A stretch of 64,000 nt of DNA from Rhizophagus irregularis (GCF_026210795.1 NC_089435.1:4774001-4838000); one strand, 5' to 3'. Counted from the stretch's first letter, positions 36,808 through 49,164 are shown. Numbers and translations are program-made. The notes: a model not told the origin generated them from the sequence alone.

Positions 36808-37344
36808 TTAAGCGAGGATAGCACCAAGAACGGCAATAGCAACGAATGAAACTCCAATTTCAGATTTAAGAGAATTTCCGGATCCTGTTGCTGTTGTTCC
36901 TGGTGATGATTTTGGTGCGGCAGCAGTCCCGCTTGATGTTGATGGTGTTGCTGCCGGTGGTGATGCCGAACCTGATGGTGTTACTCCTGGTGGACCTCCT
37001 GCTGGTGGAGTGCCTGGGGCAGCTTTTCCTGCATCGCCTGCTGGAGCTTTACCGCCAGCTGGAGCGCCTCCTGGTGCTGGAGCTGGAGCTTTTCCGCCTG
37101 GTGCTGGTGCTGGTGCTTTTCCCGCGTCACCTCCTGGTGCTGCTGGAGCTTTTCCGTCGCCTCCTGGTGCTGGTGCCCCTGGTACCCTATTATCACAAAT
37201 ATGAGGATTTATTTATTCAATCATTATTAATTTTTTTATTTATTATTTTTTTTTTCATGGGAAAAAAACTTACTGTGCAGCAACGCAGGCAATCAATACA
37301 ATGAGAACAGCAAGAAGAAAGAGGATGCGTTTATTGAATTTCAT
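36808..37344 (-). CDS. AGP-like (AGL) secreted, GPI-type protein, copy C
   Basis: Exon 1 (37344-37274) encodes MKFNKRILFLLAVLIVLIAC then VAA, a signal peptide. The intron 37273-37187 is phase 2. Exon 2 (37186-36808) starts VPGAPAPGGDGKAPAAPGGD; total 149 aa. This is the shortest intact copy. Its repeats (GGDGKAPA, GKAPAPAPG) are diverged and not a uniform array, so it may approximate the ancestral form. The tail is GNSLKSEIGVSFVAIAVLGA then ILA. It shares signal peptide, intron phase, promoter block and tail with copies A, D and E. Confidence 0.85.
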
Positions 37345-37399
37345 TTTTTATAATTTTAAGTGGGTTAATGAACAGAGATGGTTGAAAAAAAGAAGAAAA

Positions 37400-37495
37400 A
37401 GGTCTCGTATTTATTAGATTTTTAACGGAAACTTCTCCGGGACACATTTGCCGGTTGGCGGTAAAAAAAGTAACGCTTTTTAGTAAAAACTGTAT
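37400..37495 (-). promoter_or_regulatory. conserved promoter block, AGL copy C
   Basis: TCTCGTATTTATTAG (minus-strand TAATAAATA, about 60-70 bp upstream of the ATG), ACTTCTCCGGGACACATTTG, then GTAACGCTTTTTAGTAAAAA, matching the blocks of copies A and D. Confidence 0.65.
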
Positions 37496-39161
37496 TAATC
37501 ATTACACAAAAAAAATTAAGGGATATTTATTTTTAGATGTTTATTATTCTGAAATGAATTTTTTAAGCTAGATCATAAATAAAAATTTACCCGACGAAAA
37601 TATTTGATATAAATAAAAGACCATAAAAAAAAGAAACTTTATTATAAACGAACGCCTATTGTTAAGGTTCGTAAATAATAATAAATTGCATATTATTAGA
37701 TATTATTAGAAACCCAAGGATCAATATTAGAAATCTTGTAAATTTTAATTTAATTTATTTTTGACTTTTTTTTTCAGATTAATAAGATTAATTATATATA
37801 GCAAATTTTAAGTTGTTCAAAAAAAAATGATTGAAAAAATAAAAACTGTGAAAATGTCCTTTTCTAGCTAGTTTAATTCTGTTATTGGATTATGATTCAT
37901 CCGGTTATCCATCCGGTTAATTTTTTGAATGAATATTACAAATAGATAAATCTTAAGAATTATTCGCCGCAGATGATTTTTATGATGCCATAATTGCATT
38001 TAACTATTACATTATTATGTTAAAGTTTCGGAAATTTATGATTATTCGGATCCTCAAAATTTCCAACGAGTTATTCTCTATTGTCCATAGAGTGCACAAA
38101 ATTAAGTTTGAATATTCATTCGGATTAATATTATCCGTTTTTTTACCTTCTATTTGGGAAATAAAATACTTTTTTTTTCTTTACAGTTATATACAGTGTT
38201 TATATCCGAGTTTGTCCTATCCTGTTATATTGGCAGATATCCAGTATTAATAAGATATCGCATATAGATTATATGACCTAAAGGATATCCAGATATTATT
38301 GTATCTAATCAAACGGATGTTCTATTAGGCCTTCATAAATTCCTAATGCCGAACATACCTGCCAAAATTAACCGTAATTCCGGCAGAAATGGTATAATGC
38401 TAATATTCATACCAGAAAATCATTGAAATTAGAATTTACTTTTTATTAGTAATTTTATTATTGTGAGGAGCAAGTGACCGTTAAACATCCGCCAAAATGA
38501 CGGATTTAACCAAAAAAATTTTTGGTGGTTATCCGGATATAAAAATTCTTAGCAGTAAACTTAACCGGATACAATCAAAATAATTATTACTAAAAAAACA
38601 ATTGATCCAAGTGGTGGCGCGAACAAATTTTGGTGTGATCAAAATAATTATAAAACAATTGATCCAAGAGGTGACGCGAACAAATTTTGGAATTTACAGT
38701 AGATTAAGCGAAAAATTTTCGCGGTTTATCTTTATCTGTGTTAATGGTAAATTTTGTTGAATATTTTTGTTCAAAAGCTTAGGGCTTGGTTAAAAGGATT
38801 TCGATCAAAACACAGTTTAAGTCATTATGTTAATTTTATCACGTAATACGTTTTTAAACTTTAAAAAAAATTAAATCTTAACTTTCATAAGACGCAGTAT
38901 TAGAGAATTATTCAAAAAAAAAATTTTCGTTGCAAATTATTATTATTATTCAAGCAAAAAAGGTTTAATTTTTTTATTTAATTTGACATTAACGCACGCT
39001 TCAACCCACCAAAAAAAACCTTATATATATTAATCTATTTTTTATTTTCCGTCACAGCAATATTATTAATTATTATTAAATATAAATATTATTTATAATT
39101 TCTATATAATTTTATAATAAAAATGTTCTTTTTGATGTTTTGATGATAAATTATTAATTAA
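37496..39161. other. intergenic, AGL C / D
   Basis: About 1.67 kb. Includes a local direct repeat of TTGATCCAAG-GTG-CGCGAACAAATTTTGG near 38,601 and 38,660, with a third relative (GGGACGAACAAATTTTGGGA) near 42,463. The one frame near 38.0-38.25 kb lacks coding signals. Confidence 0.5.
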
Positions 39162-39915
39162 TTAAGCGAAGATAGCACCAAGAACGGCAATGGCAGCGAA
39201 TGAAACTCCAGATGATTTAAGAGTATTTCCGGATGATGCTGCTGCTGCTCCTCCTGTTGATGATGTTTTTGGTGCGGAAGCAGCACTGTTTGGTGGTGGT
39301 GGTGGTGGTGTTGCTGTGCCTGCTGGTGTTACTCCTTTTGGACCTCCTGCTGGTGGAGCTCCTGCTGGAGCAGCACCTGGAGCAGCACCTGGAGCAGCAC
39401 CTGGAGCTGGAGCACCACCTGGAGCAGCACCTGGAGCTTTTCCGTCAGCTGGAGCTTTTCCATCAGCTGGAGCTTTTCCATCAGCTGGGGCTTTTCCGTC
39501 GGCTGGGGCTTTTCCGTCAGCTGGAGCTTTTCCGTCAGCTGGAGCTTTTCCATCAGCTGGAGCTTTTCCATCAGCTGGAGCTTTTCCGTCAGCTGGAGCT
39601 TTTCCGTCAGCTGGGGCTTTTCCGTCGGCTGGGGCTTTTCCGTCAGCAGCACCGTCAGCTGGGGCTTTTCCGTCGGCTGGAGCTTTTCCATCAGCTGGAG
39701 CTTTTCCGTCAGCTGGAGCTTTTCCGTCAGCTGGAGCTTTTCCGTCAGCTGGTCCTCTATTATCATAAACAAGAAATATTTTTTATTTATTAAACTATTA
39801 AAAAATTTATTATTATTTTTTTTTTCAGGGAAAAAAAAACTTACTGTGCAGCAACACAGGCAATCAACAAAGTGAGAACAGCAAGAAGAAAGAAGGTACG
39901 TTTAGTGAATTTCAT
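39162..39915 (-). CDS. AGP-like (AGL) secreted, GPI-type repeat protein, copy D
   Basis: Exon 1 (39915-39845) encodes MKFTKRTFFLLAVLTLLIAC then VAA, a signal peptide. The intron 39844-39757 is phase 2. Exon 2 (39756-39162) runs GPADG then about 17 near-identical ADGKAP hexapeptides, then Gly/Pro/Ala blocks, a Pro run and a Ser/Ala/Thr linker; total 221 aa. The tail is GNTLKSSGVSFAAIAVLGAI then FA. The regular Asp/Lys alternation gives no net charge in the repeat and fits a polyproline-type rod. The 18-bp unit is almost unchanged, so the array is recent. It lies between C and E in the same orientation. Confidence 0.85.
39432..39752 (-). repeat. 18-bp coding minisatellite of AGL copy D
   Basis: Tandem 18-bp units (GCTTTTCCGTCAGCTGGA on the plus strand) encode ADGKAP on the minus strand. 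Variants differ mainly at single sites (CCATC/CCGTC, GGGG/GGAG). Confidence 0.9.
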
Positions 39916-40002
39916 TTTTATTATTATAATATTATGTGGGTTTGTGAGTTAATGAATATGAATGATTGAAAAGAAGTGGAATGATTGAAAAAGAGAGGAA
40001 AA

Positions 40003-40140
40003 AAGGCTCGTATTTATTAGATTTTTTCTCTCAACCTATATTTCCTTTCTTGGAAGTGTTCCCGGGATACATTTTGAAACGTTACACTTCATTTAATGCT
40101 TGGCGTTTAAGGAACAAACGCTTTTAGCAAAAACTGGTTG
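40003..40140 (-). promoter_or_regulatory. conserved promoter block, AGL copy D
   Basis: GGCTCGTATTTATTAG, TTCCCGGGATACATTTTGAA, CGTTACACTTCATTTA and ACGCTTTTAGCAAAAACTGG appear in the same order and spacing class as in copy A. Confidence 0.65.
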
Positions 40141-41489
40141 GTATCATTACACGAATAAAATTAGGTTTATTTTTAGATATTTTATTATGAAATATGAATT
40201 TTACTCGACGCAAGTTTAATTAGTTAATATTTAATTTGTTAAGAATATAAGGCTATCAAAAAGCAACTTTACCATATATGAACTCCACTGAAATTAAATT
40301 GCATATTTATCGGCAATTGAGTTAGTAAAAAAATGGGTTTGTTGAAAAAATTTTTTAGATTTATAAATTTTTGATTATAGAAAATTTTTTTATCGCATGT
40401 AAAGGATAAAAAAGGATAAAAAGATAAAAATATAATCATGTTACTATATTGAAAAAATAAAATATCCATTTCTAGTTAGTAGTTACTCTGCTAATGGGCG
40501 ATGCTAAATTTAAATGCCCCGTCACCCGAATACTTATTTTTTTGAGATACCCGAAGACTACATCTCAATGTAAAATCAAAATCTTTGTTCAAGTAGAGGG
40601 AAATTATAAACGGATTGAATTTGTCATCTATCTGAATTAATTTTAATCAATTTTAATTCCTCTTTATTATTATGTTAGGACAGGTCATAATTCTCGCAGT
40701 CGCTCCTATATGTAACATATAATCAAAAGGTGCCTAGTCATTCGAGCCGTCTAATTCGTCTAATTAGAATTACAAAGAAGAAAAATAAAAAAAAACAATC
40801 GTTCCAACACATATGCAAGATAAATATAACTGCATACCGTGACAATTCTTTCCTCCAAAGAGAGCACTAGGCAGTATAATACGTAATACACGAATGTACC
40901 ATACTATATAAACTTATTGCCGTTTCGGTCATTCGATCATTTGACACAAATTTCCAAGCCACGCCGCCGATCACATACGAAACTTTTTTTTTTCTAATAA
41001 AGTATTTTTTAATCTTTTTTTTATGTTCCGATAAATAGACTCTATACACACTATATACTCCGAACTCGAAGTCTTTTTACTAGAAACAACTCAGTATATT
41101 TACTGCTTAACTTTGAGATCACACTTTAGATCACACTTTAGATCTTCGATCACACTTTCTTTGGGTTATTGAATAACGCCAAAATGGCACCGTAAGTAGT
41201 AATAAGAAATGCTTTTTGTCGTATTTAAAGACGATAATTGATATTTTCAAAGTTGTGTATCATATATTTATTTGTAAAAAATTGTTTTTAGGCGCTTAAT
41301 ACACTAATTATCATATTTTAATACATTTTAAAACTATAGACGGTAAAAACAAGTCAAGAAAGTAGTATTATTAGTTGTTTTATAGGTTTTGTATATGAAT
41401 TATTTACTTGCTAATATTTTGTTAGCATGTAGTAATATTTATGTAATTTTGTATAGAAACTTTTTAATTAATCTATACAATTTATTAAA
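40141..41489. other. intergenic, AGL D / MITE
   Basis: Contains a duplicated fragment (GAGCACTAGGCAGTATAATA near 40,862) and a short triple direct repeat of AGATCACACTTT near 41,117-41,158. No gene supported. Confidence 0.5.
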
Positions 41490-41681
41490 TACAGCCAGAC
41501 CTCCATAATTGCACACCCCTTGGGACCATATGCATAATTTTCAAAATAGTGCATTTAAAGAGGGTGTGCATTTATAGAGGTAAAATAATTAGAGATCATA
41601 TAAGAACCAGAGGGTGCATTTAGAGAGGGTATACATAGTGGGTGCAATTATGGAGAGTGCAATTATAGAGGTCTGACTGTA
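41490..41681. mobile_element. mariner-type MITE, TA-flanked
   Basis: Left end TACAGCCAGACCTCCATAAT; right end inverted TACAGTCAGACCTCTATAAT, two mismatches over the first 20 bases. It begins and ends with TA, and the interior repeats GTGCATTTA-GAGAGGGT strings. 192 bp, no ORF. The TACAGTCA start groups it with the elements at 25.46 and 48.96 kb. Confidence 0.8.
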
Positions 41682-42969
41682 TTGTGTAGAATTATTATTA
41701 TTTTAGCACTATTGAATAAAAATTATAAGAGAATCTAATATATTAGATATAAGGTAATAGATGATTTTATACTTAAAAATACTTGGATTTTAAATAGATC
41801 AAATAGATCATATTTTTAATTTTTTCGTTTATAATCTATTTTTCAGTTCTTACATTTGAATAAATTTATACAAATAATTAATTATTAATATTTCAATTAA
41901 ATATAATAGTTTCCAACCTTTATTTGCTTTGGTTATTATGTCTGTACTGAAAATTTTAAAGCAGTATAAGAGCGCAGAGCGCGGCACGTTTAAGTTTATA
42001 TACATACATCTGATTCTGAGATATATAATAAAGTAAACGCATATTGTTATCATGTGACTGGTTGTGTTTTTTTTGTGCTGCAATGATCGGTTAGGAGTAA
42101 TAAAGATGACAATGGCCTAGTTAAAAAATAAACAAATAAATAAAAAGATAGTTTGTGTTTCTTTGCAATTAGAATGTTTGACTTTAGATATTCAATTTTT
42201 AAACAATGGTGCTTAACACCTTAGTATGTGTTTTCGCAAAAACTATGGCCTAAATTAAAGAAATTGTAACTTTTTTATACTGCAAATGTTAGCAAAAAAT
42301 TTAATACATACATAATATGAATTTTAATTATTATATTATTAACTACTACTAATATTGTAGAATAAAACACCCACTGGTATGATTGGTATGATTTATAAAT
42401 AATTTTTTATTTTATATTTGCATTAATGAGATAATATCGGAAAGGAAATCGACCACTTAGATTGGGACGAACAAATTTTGGGAATTTAGAGATCAAGCGT
42501 TTTCGCGTTGTTTTTTATTTTACTAATATTATTATTATTATTATTATTTATTTATCGTGCGGAATGTGGGTTATTAGAGGATTATAATATTAAGAAAAAT
42601 AAAAAATGAAAAACCAAAAAAAAAACGATTACAAATATCTATTACGCGAAGTAAGTTGGGATTTTTATTAGAAATTAACGCGTTTACTTTGGAAACTAAT
42701 TATTATACTATTTTCCAACCCATAATTATTAATCAAAAAAGACCTTATTGTTTAAAAAGAGGAACTAAATCTAATAAAAATATAATATGAAATAATAAAA
42801 AACTATTTAAATTAATGTTCGGAATTTTGTTTTTGGTCGTATCACTATTATTATTTATTATTAAGCACGGTAAATATAATATAATAACTTTATAAAGTGT
42901 ATATAATTATTACAAAAAAAAAAAATCTTTTTTTTTATGATGGTAAATTATTAAATCTAATTAATTAAT
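41682..42969. other. intergenic, MITE / AGL copy E
   Basis: The segment 42,560-42,780 duplicates 36,480-36,690, and 42,150-42,190 duplicates 34,268-34,300. No independent gene. Confidence 0.5.
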
Positions 42970-43742
42970 TTAAGCGAAGATAGCTCCAAGAACGGCAATG
43001 GCAGCGAATGAATATCCAGATGATTTAAGAGAATTTCCGGATGATGCTGCTGCTTTGGCTGATGCTGATGGGGCTGCTCCTCCTGCTGGTGATGCTGCTG
43101 GTGTTTTTCCGTCAGCTGGGGCTGGTGCTTTTCCGTCTTTTGGAGCAGCACCTGGAGCTGGAGCAGCACCTCCTGGAGCAGCACCTGCTGGAGCTTTTCC
43201 GTCAGCTGGAGCTTTTCCGTCAGCTGGTGCTTTTCCGTCAGCTGGTGCTTTTCCGTCAGCTGGAGCTTTTCCGTCAGCTGGAGCTTTTCCGTCAGCTGGT
43301 GCTTTTCCGTCGGCTGGTGCTTTTCCGTCAGCTGGTGCTTTTCCGTCGGCTGGTGCTTTTCCGTCAGCTGGTGCTTTTCCGTCAGCTGGTGCTTTTCCGT
43401 CGGCTGCGTCTGGTGCTTTTCCGTCAGCTGGTGCTTTTCCGTCGGCTGGTGCTTTTCCGTCGGCTGGTGCTCCGTCAGCTGGTGCTTTTCCGTCGGCTGG
43501 TGCTCCGTCAGCTGGTGCTTTTCCGTCAGCTGGTGCTCCGTCAGCTGGTGCTTTTCCGTCAGCTGGTGCTCCGTCAGCTGGTCCTCTGTTATCATAAAAA
43601 AGAGTGATTTGATTAACAACTTCACCATATTATATTAATTATTCTTTTCTTGAATAATAATTGTGAAGGAAACTTACTGTGCAGCAACGTAGGTAACTAA
43701 AGCGAAGAAAATGGCGAGAATAATGAAGATGCGTTTATTCAT
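42970..43742 (-). CDS. AGP-like (AGL) secreted, GPI-type repeat protein, copy E
   Basis: Exon 1 (43742-43678, 65 nt) encodes MNKRIFIILAIFFALVTYVA then A, a signal peptide diverged from the other copies. The intron 43677-43586 is phase 2. Exon 2 (43585-42970) begins GPADGAPADGKAPADGAPAD; total 226 aa. The first part alternates ADGAP with ADGKAP, then follow many ADGKAP hexapeptides, Gly/Pro/Ala blocks and an Ala/Ser linker. The tail is GNSLKSSGYSFAAIAVLGAI then FA. The upstream region keeps only the TATA-like TATTTATTAG (43,896-43,905); the CCGGGATACATTT block seen at A, C and D is not evident, so regulation may differ. Confidence 0.85.
43195..43585 (-). repeat. 18-bp / 33-bp coding minisatellite of AGL copy E
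   Basis: Tandem GCTTTTCCGTCAGCTGGT units (plus strand), with a higher-order unit at the 5' end of the exon that inserts GCTCCGTCAGCTGGT between 18-mers. The change from 18-mer to compound repeats marks the growing edge of the array. Confidence 0.85.
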
Positions 43743-46700
43743 TTTTATATATTATTATTATTAGATCTTAGAGGGGATTATTAATTTTATATTATTAACA
43801 AGGTTTTTTTTATTTTTTATTTATTATTGTAATGAAAGATTTAATTTTTTTTTGAACCTTGTTGGTGGTGATTGAGTTGAAGGAAAAATGGGCTGTATTT
43901 ATTAGGATTTTTTTTGATCGTTTCACTTAATAAATTCATATAAAATATATATTGTTTGTTATTATTATTATTTATTTATTTTACCCGTATCTCTTTTACA
44001 GCCACTCTCAGCGATTATGTTTGAAACGCATAAATAGTACATAATAGTACAAAAATATATATATATATATATATATTACAATAAATTACTTATATCACTT
44101 TGCATATACTAATTTTAAGTGCATGGCTCAATCAGGGATTAATTGATATCAGCGATCATTATAAAAAAAAACTTACCGAGTATTTTAAAAAAAAAATTTT
44201 TTTTTTATTTATTTAAAAATAGGCTGGTTTTTTTTTTGGAATACGGGTTTTGTACAAGGATACGCAATTTATATCAACGCCCAACCTTTTTTTTACAAAT
44301 ACAAAAGCAGTAAATATATTACTTGCATATCACCAACTTTTTATATATATTTATACATCAATGATACATAGTGTATCACCTTATGTTACAAATATTAATT
44401 TTATTTTTCACCCAATCAACGTTGAACTTTATAATCACCATCGCAGAACTTTCTCTAAAAAAGAGTTACCGATTCACACGCGAAAAAGGTTTCTAAGCCA
44501 TTTTTTATATTAAATGTTTTTTTTTGGACATACGTTTTTTTAAACATTTTTTTACCGGCAATCTACTCGATTTATTAGTAGCAAACAAAATAATTGTAAT
44601 TATTCATCACAATGTGTCACACAACCTAAAAAAAAGGATGATAATAGCAAATTCAATAAACGTTTGTTCTCTTTCGTTTCGACGTGTGCTTCGATATGTA
44701 CTTGCGCGTGTGTTTTACATAAAGGAGTAACATGTGACAAAAAAAATTTGTGAGACCATCATGTAAGGGGAAGGGGAGAAGTAACCAAGGTACAGAAAAA
44801 AAAAATTTTTCCAAAAACAATATTGTTGACATTTATGTTTCACTTAATGGCGCCACGAGTTATGAAATGTAAAATAGATATGTTCTTCGAAATGAAATGA
44901 AATAACCGAGCTTTTATTTACACTTCTATAAAGGAAAAATAAGTTATTAGTTTATGGAATACCATATTTGGTAAAGATTATTTTTTTCTCCGACAATCAA
45001 TAATAAAATTATATTTTTAATTATGTTCTATGTTAATCATTTATTATTATTCTCTGGTAAATGGAAACTTCTAATTGATTAACCGATTTTGGGTTCGGCC
45101 CTTCGGTTCATGCAGTCCAACACTTGGTCCAACCCTGGGAAAAGATTTGTATTTAATTTTGAACCTAAATTAGGTATCTGATCAAAAATTTACTTGATCA
45201 AATGTAACAAACAATTAAAAAAAAATTGGAGAACGTAATGGGCGAAAATTCTGACGTAAAACAAAAAGTTTATGAATAAATCTTATTAATAAGGAACAAA
45301 ATGTAACAATTAAACTGGATTCATGCCGAGGTACAAAAAAAAAATTTAATCTTCAATAAGTTCATTGGTCATTATTTCACATTTTCGCCCTTCTTCCCCC
45401 CCTCATTATAGTACAATATGCAAACTAATTTAACACAGAATATACAAAACAAACGCACAAGGGAGTAGAGAAAAAAAAGAAAACATATGCGGGTGACAGC
45501 ATTTAGTTATTTAGTACAAAAATGGAAATAAAGTTAAATATTTATTTTTTTTTTCAAGTGCTCGAAGACATATTTGGAAACTGTTATATATTAAATGCAT
45601 ATATTTATAAAAGACTTTCTTCTTTACGGTAACCTCAGAAAAAAAAAGAAAAGACAAATTGAACAAACAATAAACGAAAATATTTATGGGTCATCAATTC
45701 GGGTCACTATTATCACATAATGCATGACAAAATTAATATGGTATGACGGTATGACACACATGCTTATTTAGTTATACATTCTCCACAAGTTTTTTTGTCG
45801 TATAACCTTGTAACTCCGCGTTCGGATCAACAAAATTAAGTTCTCGTTTATTGTTATGTTTTTATAGTAACAAGGCAAATTTTTTCTTTTTTCTTTGCGG
45901 AAAACTTTTTATTGTTTTAAACTTACGGAAAAGAGAAAAATATCGGCTTTATCCGTCATTTAATGTTTATGGCAATAACTTCGTATGGAAATAAATTACA
46001 TATAATCAGAAGACAAAAGTATTTGTGGTTTAGAGTGAGCGACCTTTTTTATCTATCATGCATAATCTGCTAAATAAACATATATGTACATTAGATTAGA
46101 GAGTTATGAATAAGAGGATTTTTTTTTCACGTTTGTCGATCTTTCATCTATCTGTAATCGGTTGTGTTATGTTACATTTTAGATGCAATAAGGTTCAACT
46201 AATAAAAGAAACACAAAAATTTGCAATAATAAGCACGACATTATAAATAACTAATTACAAATTAATTTGCAATTTGAAAATCCCTTAATAAGAAAAAGGA
46301 AACCTTAAGAAGTTACGCACAGGGATACTTTTTTTTTTCCTTCTAGACTCGAACAATTTTTTTCTAATCTGAAATCGGGTCCAAGTTCCCGTCTCATTCT
46401 CTCATTTGATTGGCTAATCGAGTCATTCAATTTACTTAATTTAACGTTCATTTCCATAGTAGTCATTTGATTTCCTTAAATCGTAATACCTTTCCATTAT
46501 CAATCATCGGAATCTTAATCACTCGGAATCTTAAATCATTCGGAATTTCAATCTTTCGGAATTATTAAATAATTGAAACTTTAATCTTTTTATGCATGAT
46601 ATTCGGGGGTAAGATAAACTATTTTGAGTAATAATAGATTATGATTATGAAGATTATGTTTATCGCCAATAATCACAATATTCAATCTGTCTATTGTCTT

Positions 46701-48475
46701 TTTTGTCCTGATTTGTAGATTACCAATATATATGCGTCTTTGATTACAAATAGAAGGCGGAAAGTTCTTCGTATGTTTAAATTTATACCAAATAAAGAAA
46801 CGTAATTTTTAATGCCCATGTATAGAATTTATAATTAATAACAAAATAAAAAAGAAAAATGATTTCTCTTATAGAATTCGATACTTTGGCAAGTTTAACT
46901 GGTCAATTATTATAATTTATAATTTACAGATTTTTTCGAAAAAAAAAAAAAGTTCTGTTTTTTTCGCAAACTTTTCCAAAATTTTTCTTTCTTACATGTA
47001 ATAATAAATAATTCATTTGAGAGAATTTTTTTTTTTAGCACGTTGAAACTTAAAAGAATCTTATTATTAAAAAAAAATTTTATTACAAAAAAAAATAATT
47101 GTATGCAAAAAAAAGCAAACTTATGCAAGTCAAAAAATAAAAAGTTAACCCGCTCTTTTTAAAAAATTTTCGTAAAAAATGCTGTAAATTGTTTTTTTTT
47201 TTTGAATCAATACAATTCTTGCTTAAATTAATTCATTGTTTTTTCTTCTTAATATTACAAAATCAAATTTCCCTATATGGGATTTCGATCACCCAACTGT
47301 TGAAAATTTTTCTTAAAAATCATGCAAAGTCATGTATATTAAATTAAATGTTTTGAATCTTTTTTTTTTCTATTTGGAAATCTTTTTTTTTTTTGGGTCT
47401 TCCAATAAAATATTTCCCTGGTCTTTTTGAAAATAATGAAATAAATCGGTAAATTAATAATTCCTGGTAAATCGGCTCATTTCTTTGTATCTTCTCTCAT
47501 CGGAACACGTGATATTTTGTTCTCTTTGTAAATTATCACGTGAATGTGAATAGCGAAATTTAAAATATAGTGATATTTGGTTTTATAATAATAATCGAGT
47601 GTCATCGATCGAAGAGATATTACCGCAAGCAAGTAGCGACATGACCATCTCAAAAGTCTCACAAACTAAGTTGCTATTAATTATATACCCAACTCAACTT
47701 TTCATCATATATCAAGAAATAAACATTTTTTTTTTTAAAAAAAAATTCTTTGCTATATTATATCAGAAACACGCTTAAAAACAATTAGCATTTACAGATG
47801 TTATTGTGATGTTAATTCTCGTCATCATTATTTACCAGAATCGTAGAAATTTTACCAAAATTTATGACAATGCTGAAATTGGGCAAATAATAATTATTTT
47901 TCTCGTTTTTATCTTACATTTCATCTTTCTGAGTTATATTCTCAAAATCTCAATATTAAGCCCGAATTATTTTGATTCTTGTGATGCGAAATAAACGAAT
48001 GATTTATTCTTGTCACACATAGATCGATTTGGTTAATATGAAATATATACAAAACTAACTAACCTGAATTGAACAGGACTACATAAATAATGGTAGGGGG
48101 CGAAGCAGTTCGGATGATATTTTAACCACCATACCTAATAACTGTGTTATTATGCAGGCGTCCAAGATCATGTTCCATATGAAAAGCACAGTAAATATGT
48201 GATAATTAATCTATATGACGTAATGCGTCAAAATATCAAAGATATTTAATTTAAAAACAACATGATCCTATTTGGCTGCATAATAACATAATATACAGTA
48301 TAAAGTATAATAATAATTTAAAAATAATCATTCGCTAATTTTAGAAGAAATTAAGCATCTTAATAAACGCGTAAAATTAATATAAAAAATATGGTAAATA
48401 AAAATCGTGCAATGTTTGTTATACTTAAATCTATCAAACCATTAGGAAAGATAAAGTATACCTGGTCCCGTCTAA
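43743..48475. other. long gene-free region
   Basis: About 4.7 kb. Upstream of copy E there is a (TA)n run at 44,056-44,077. From 44.2 to 48.4 kb I find only short frames rich in Phe/Ile/Lys without recognisable motifs. Poly(T)/(A) runs are frequent. No repeat, MITE or RNA gene that I can support. Confidence 0.45.
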
Positions 48476-48717
48476 TACAGTCCCTCGATATACGGATATT
48501 CGATATATTAAAAACTTGATATACCAGTAAATTTTTACTCTCCCACTATGTGAGAGAATATATAAATATCGGTATAATTTTGATATAACAATATTTTTCA
48601 AAGGTTTTCGTATGAATCCTAACATATCGCAGTTTGCAGTTTGACGGTATATGTACCGTATATTTGCGGGCCATAGTACCCCGGGTATGTTACAAATTTC
48701 GAGGGTTGACCTTGTAC
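48476..48717. mobile_element. probable degraded pogo-like element
   Basis: The left end TACAGTCCCTCGATATACGG resembles the ends of the 25.46-kb element. A right end with CGAGGGTTGACCTTGTA is only a loose inverse. Internal GATATA-rich strings agree with the family. Boundaries are uncertain. Confidence 0.4.
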
Positions 48718-48963
48718 TACCATGTCTATAACACAAAATTTTAATCTGTTATAATAACATATATTTCAAAAGCTTGTATAATAATCATATAATTCCTGGG
48801 CAAAATCTGATTCTCTAAATAATAAAATCAATAGAAAAAGTAACTTTTTTCATGTAAAAAAAGGGGAATACTATACATAGGGCCCACAATATATGGTATT
48901 ATAGTATGTATTATACATAATATAAAAGTATGGTTATAAAAGATTTTTATTTGTTAAAAAGTA

Positions 48964-49164
48964 TACAGTCAACCCTCTCTAAGTGCATTCTTTCTAAATG
49001 TATACATTATATATTTTTCTTTAATGCATCCTCTTATTCAGTTTCAAGTATATAAGATCATATAAAATATCTCTTTAAATACATATCTTTTTAAATACAC
49101 ATTTTTTCGAATTTTCATTATAGTTCTATTGTTCTAAAGGGATGCATTTAAAGAGTTGACTGTA
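48964..49164. mobile_element. mariner-type MITE, TA-flanked
   Basis: Left end TACAGTCAACCCTCTCTAAG then TGCAT; right end ATGCATTTAAAGAGTTGACT then GTA. The inverted ends start with TA. About 200 bp, AT-rich interior, no ORF. Related by termini to the 41.49-kb element. Confidence 0.75.

Noticed and set aside
42998-43597. Plus-strand GAFPSA-repeat frames at 33.1, 39.2 and 43.0 kb
   Set aside because: Signal peptide, GT-AG intron, promoter block and hydrophobic tail all lie on the minus strand; the plus frames are a by-product of the repeat.
42957-43628. Minus-strand 223-aa LTEKHQ-repeat frame
   Set aside because: It is an alternative frame of AGL copy E and lacks the signal peptide; the ADGKAP frame joins the signal-peptide exon in phase.
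44250-44730. Frames of 87 and 68 aa in the 44-kb region
   Set aside because: No motif, no splice context and AT-type composition; treated as chance.
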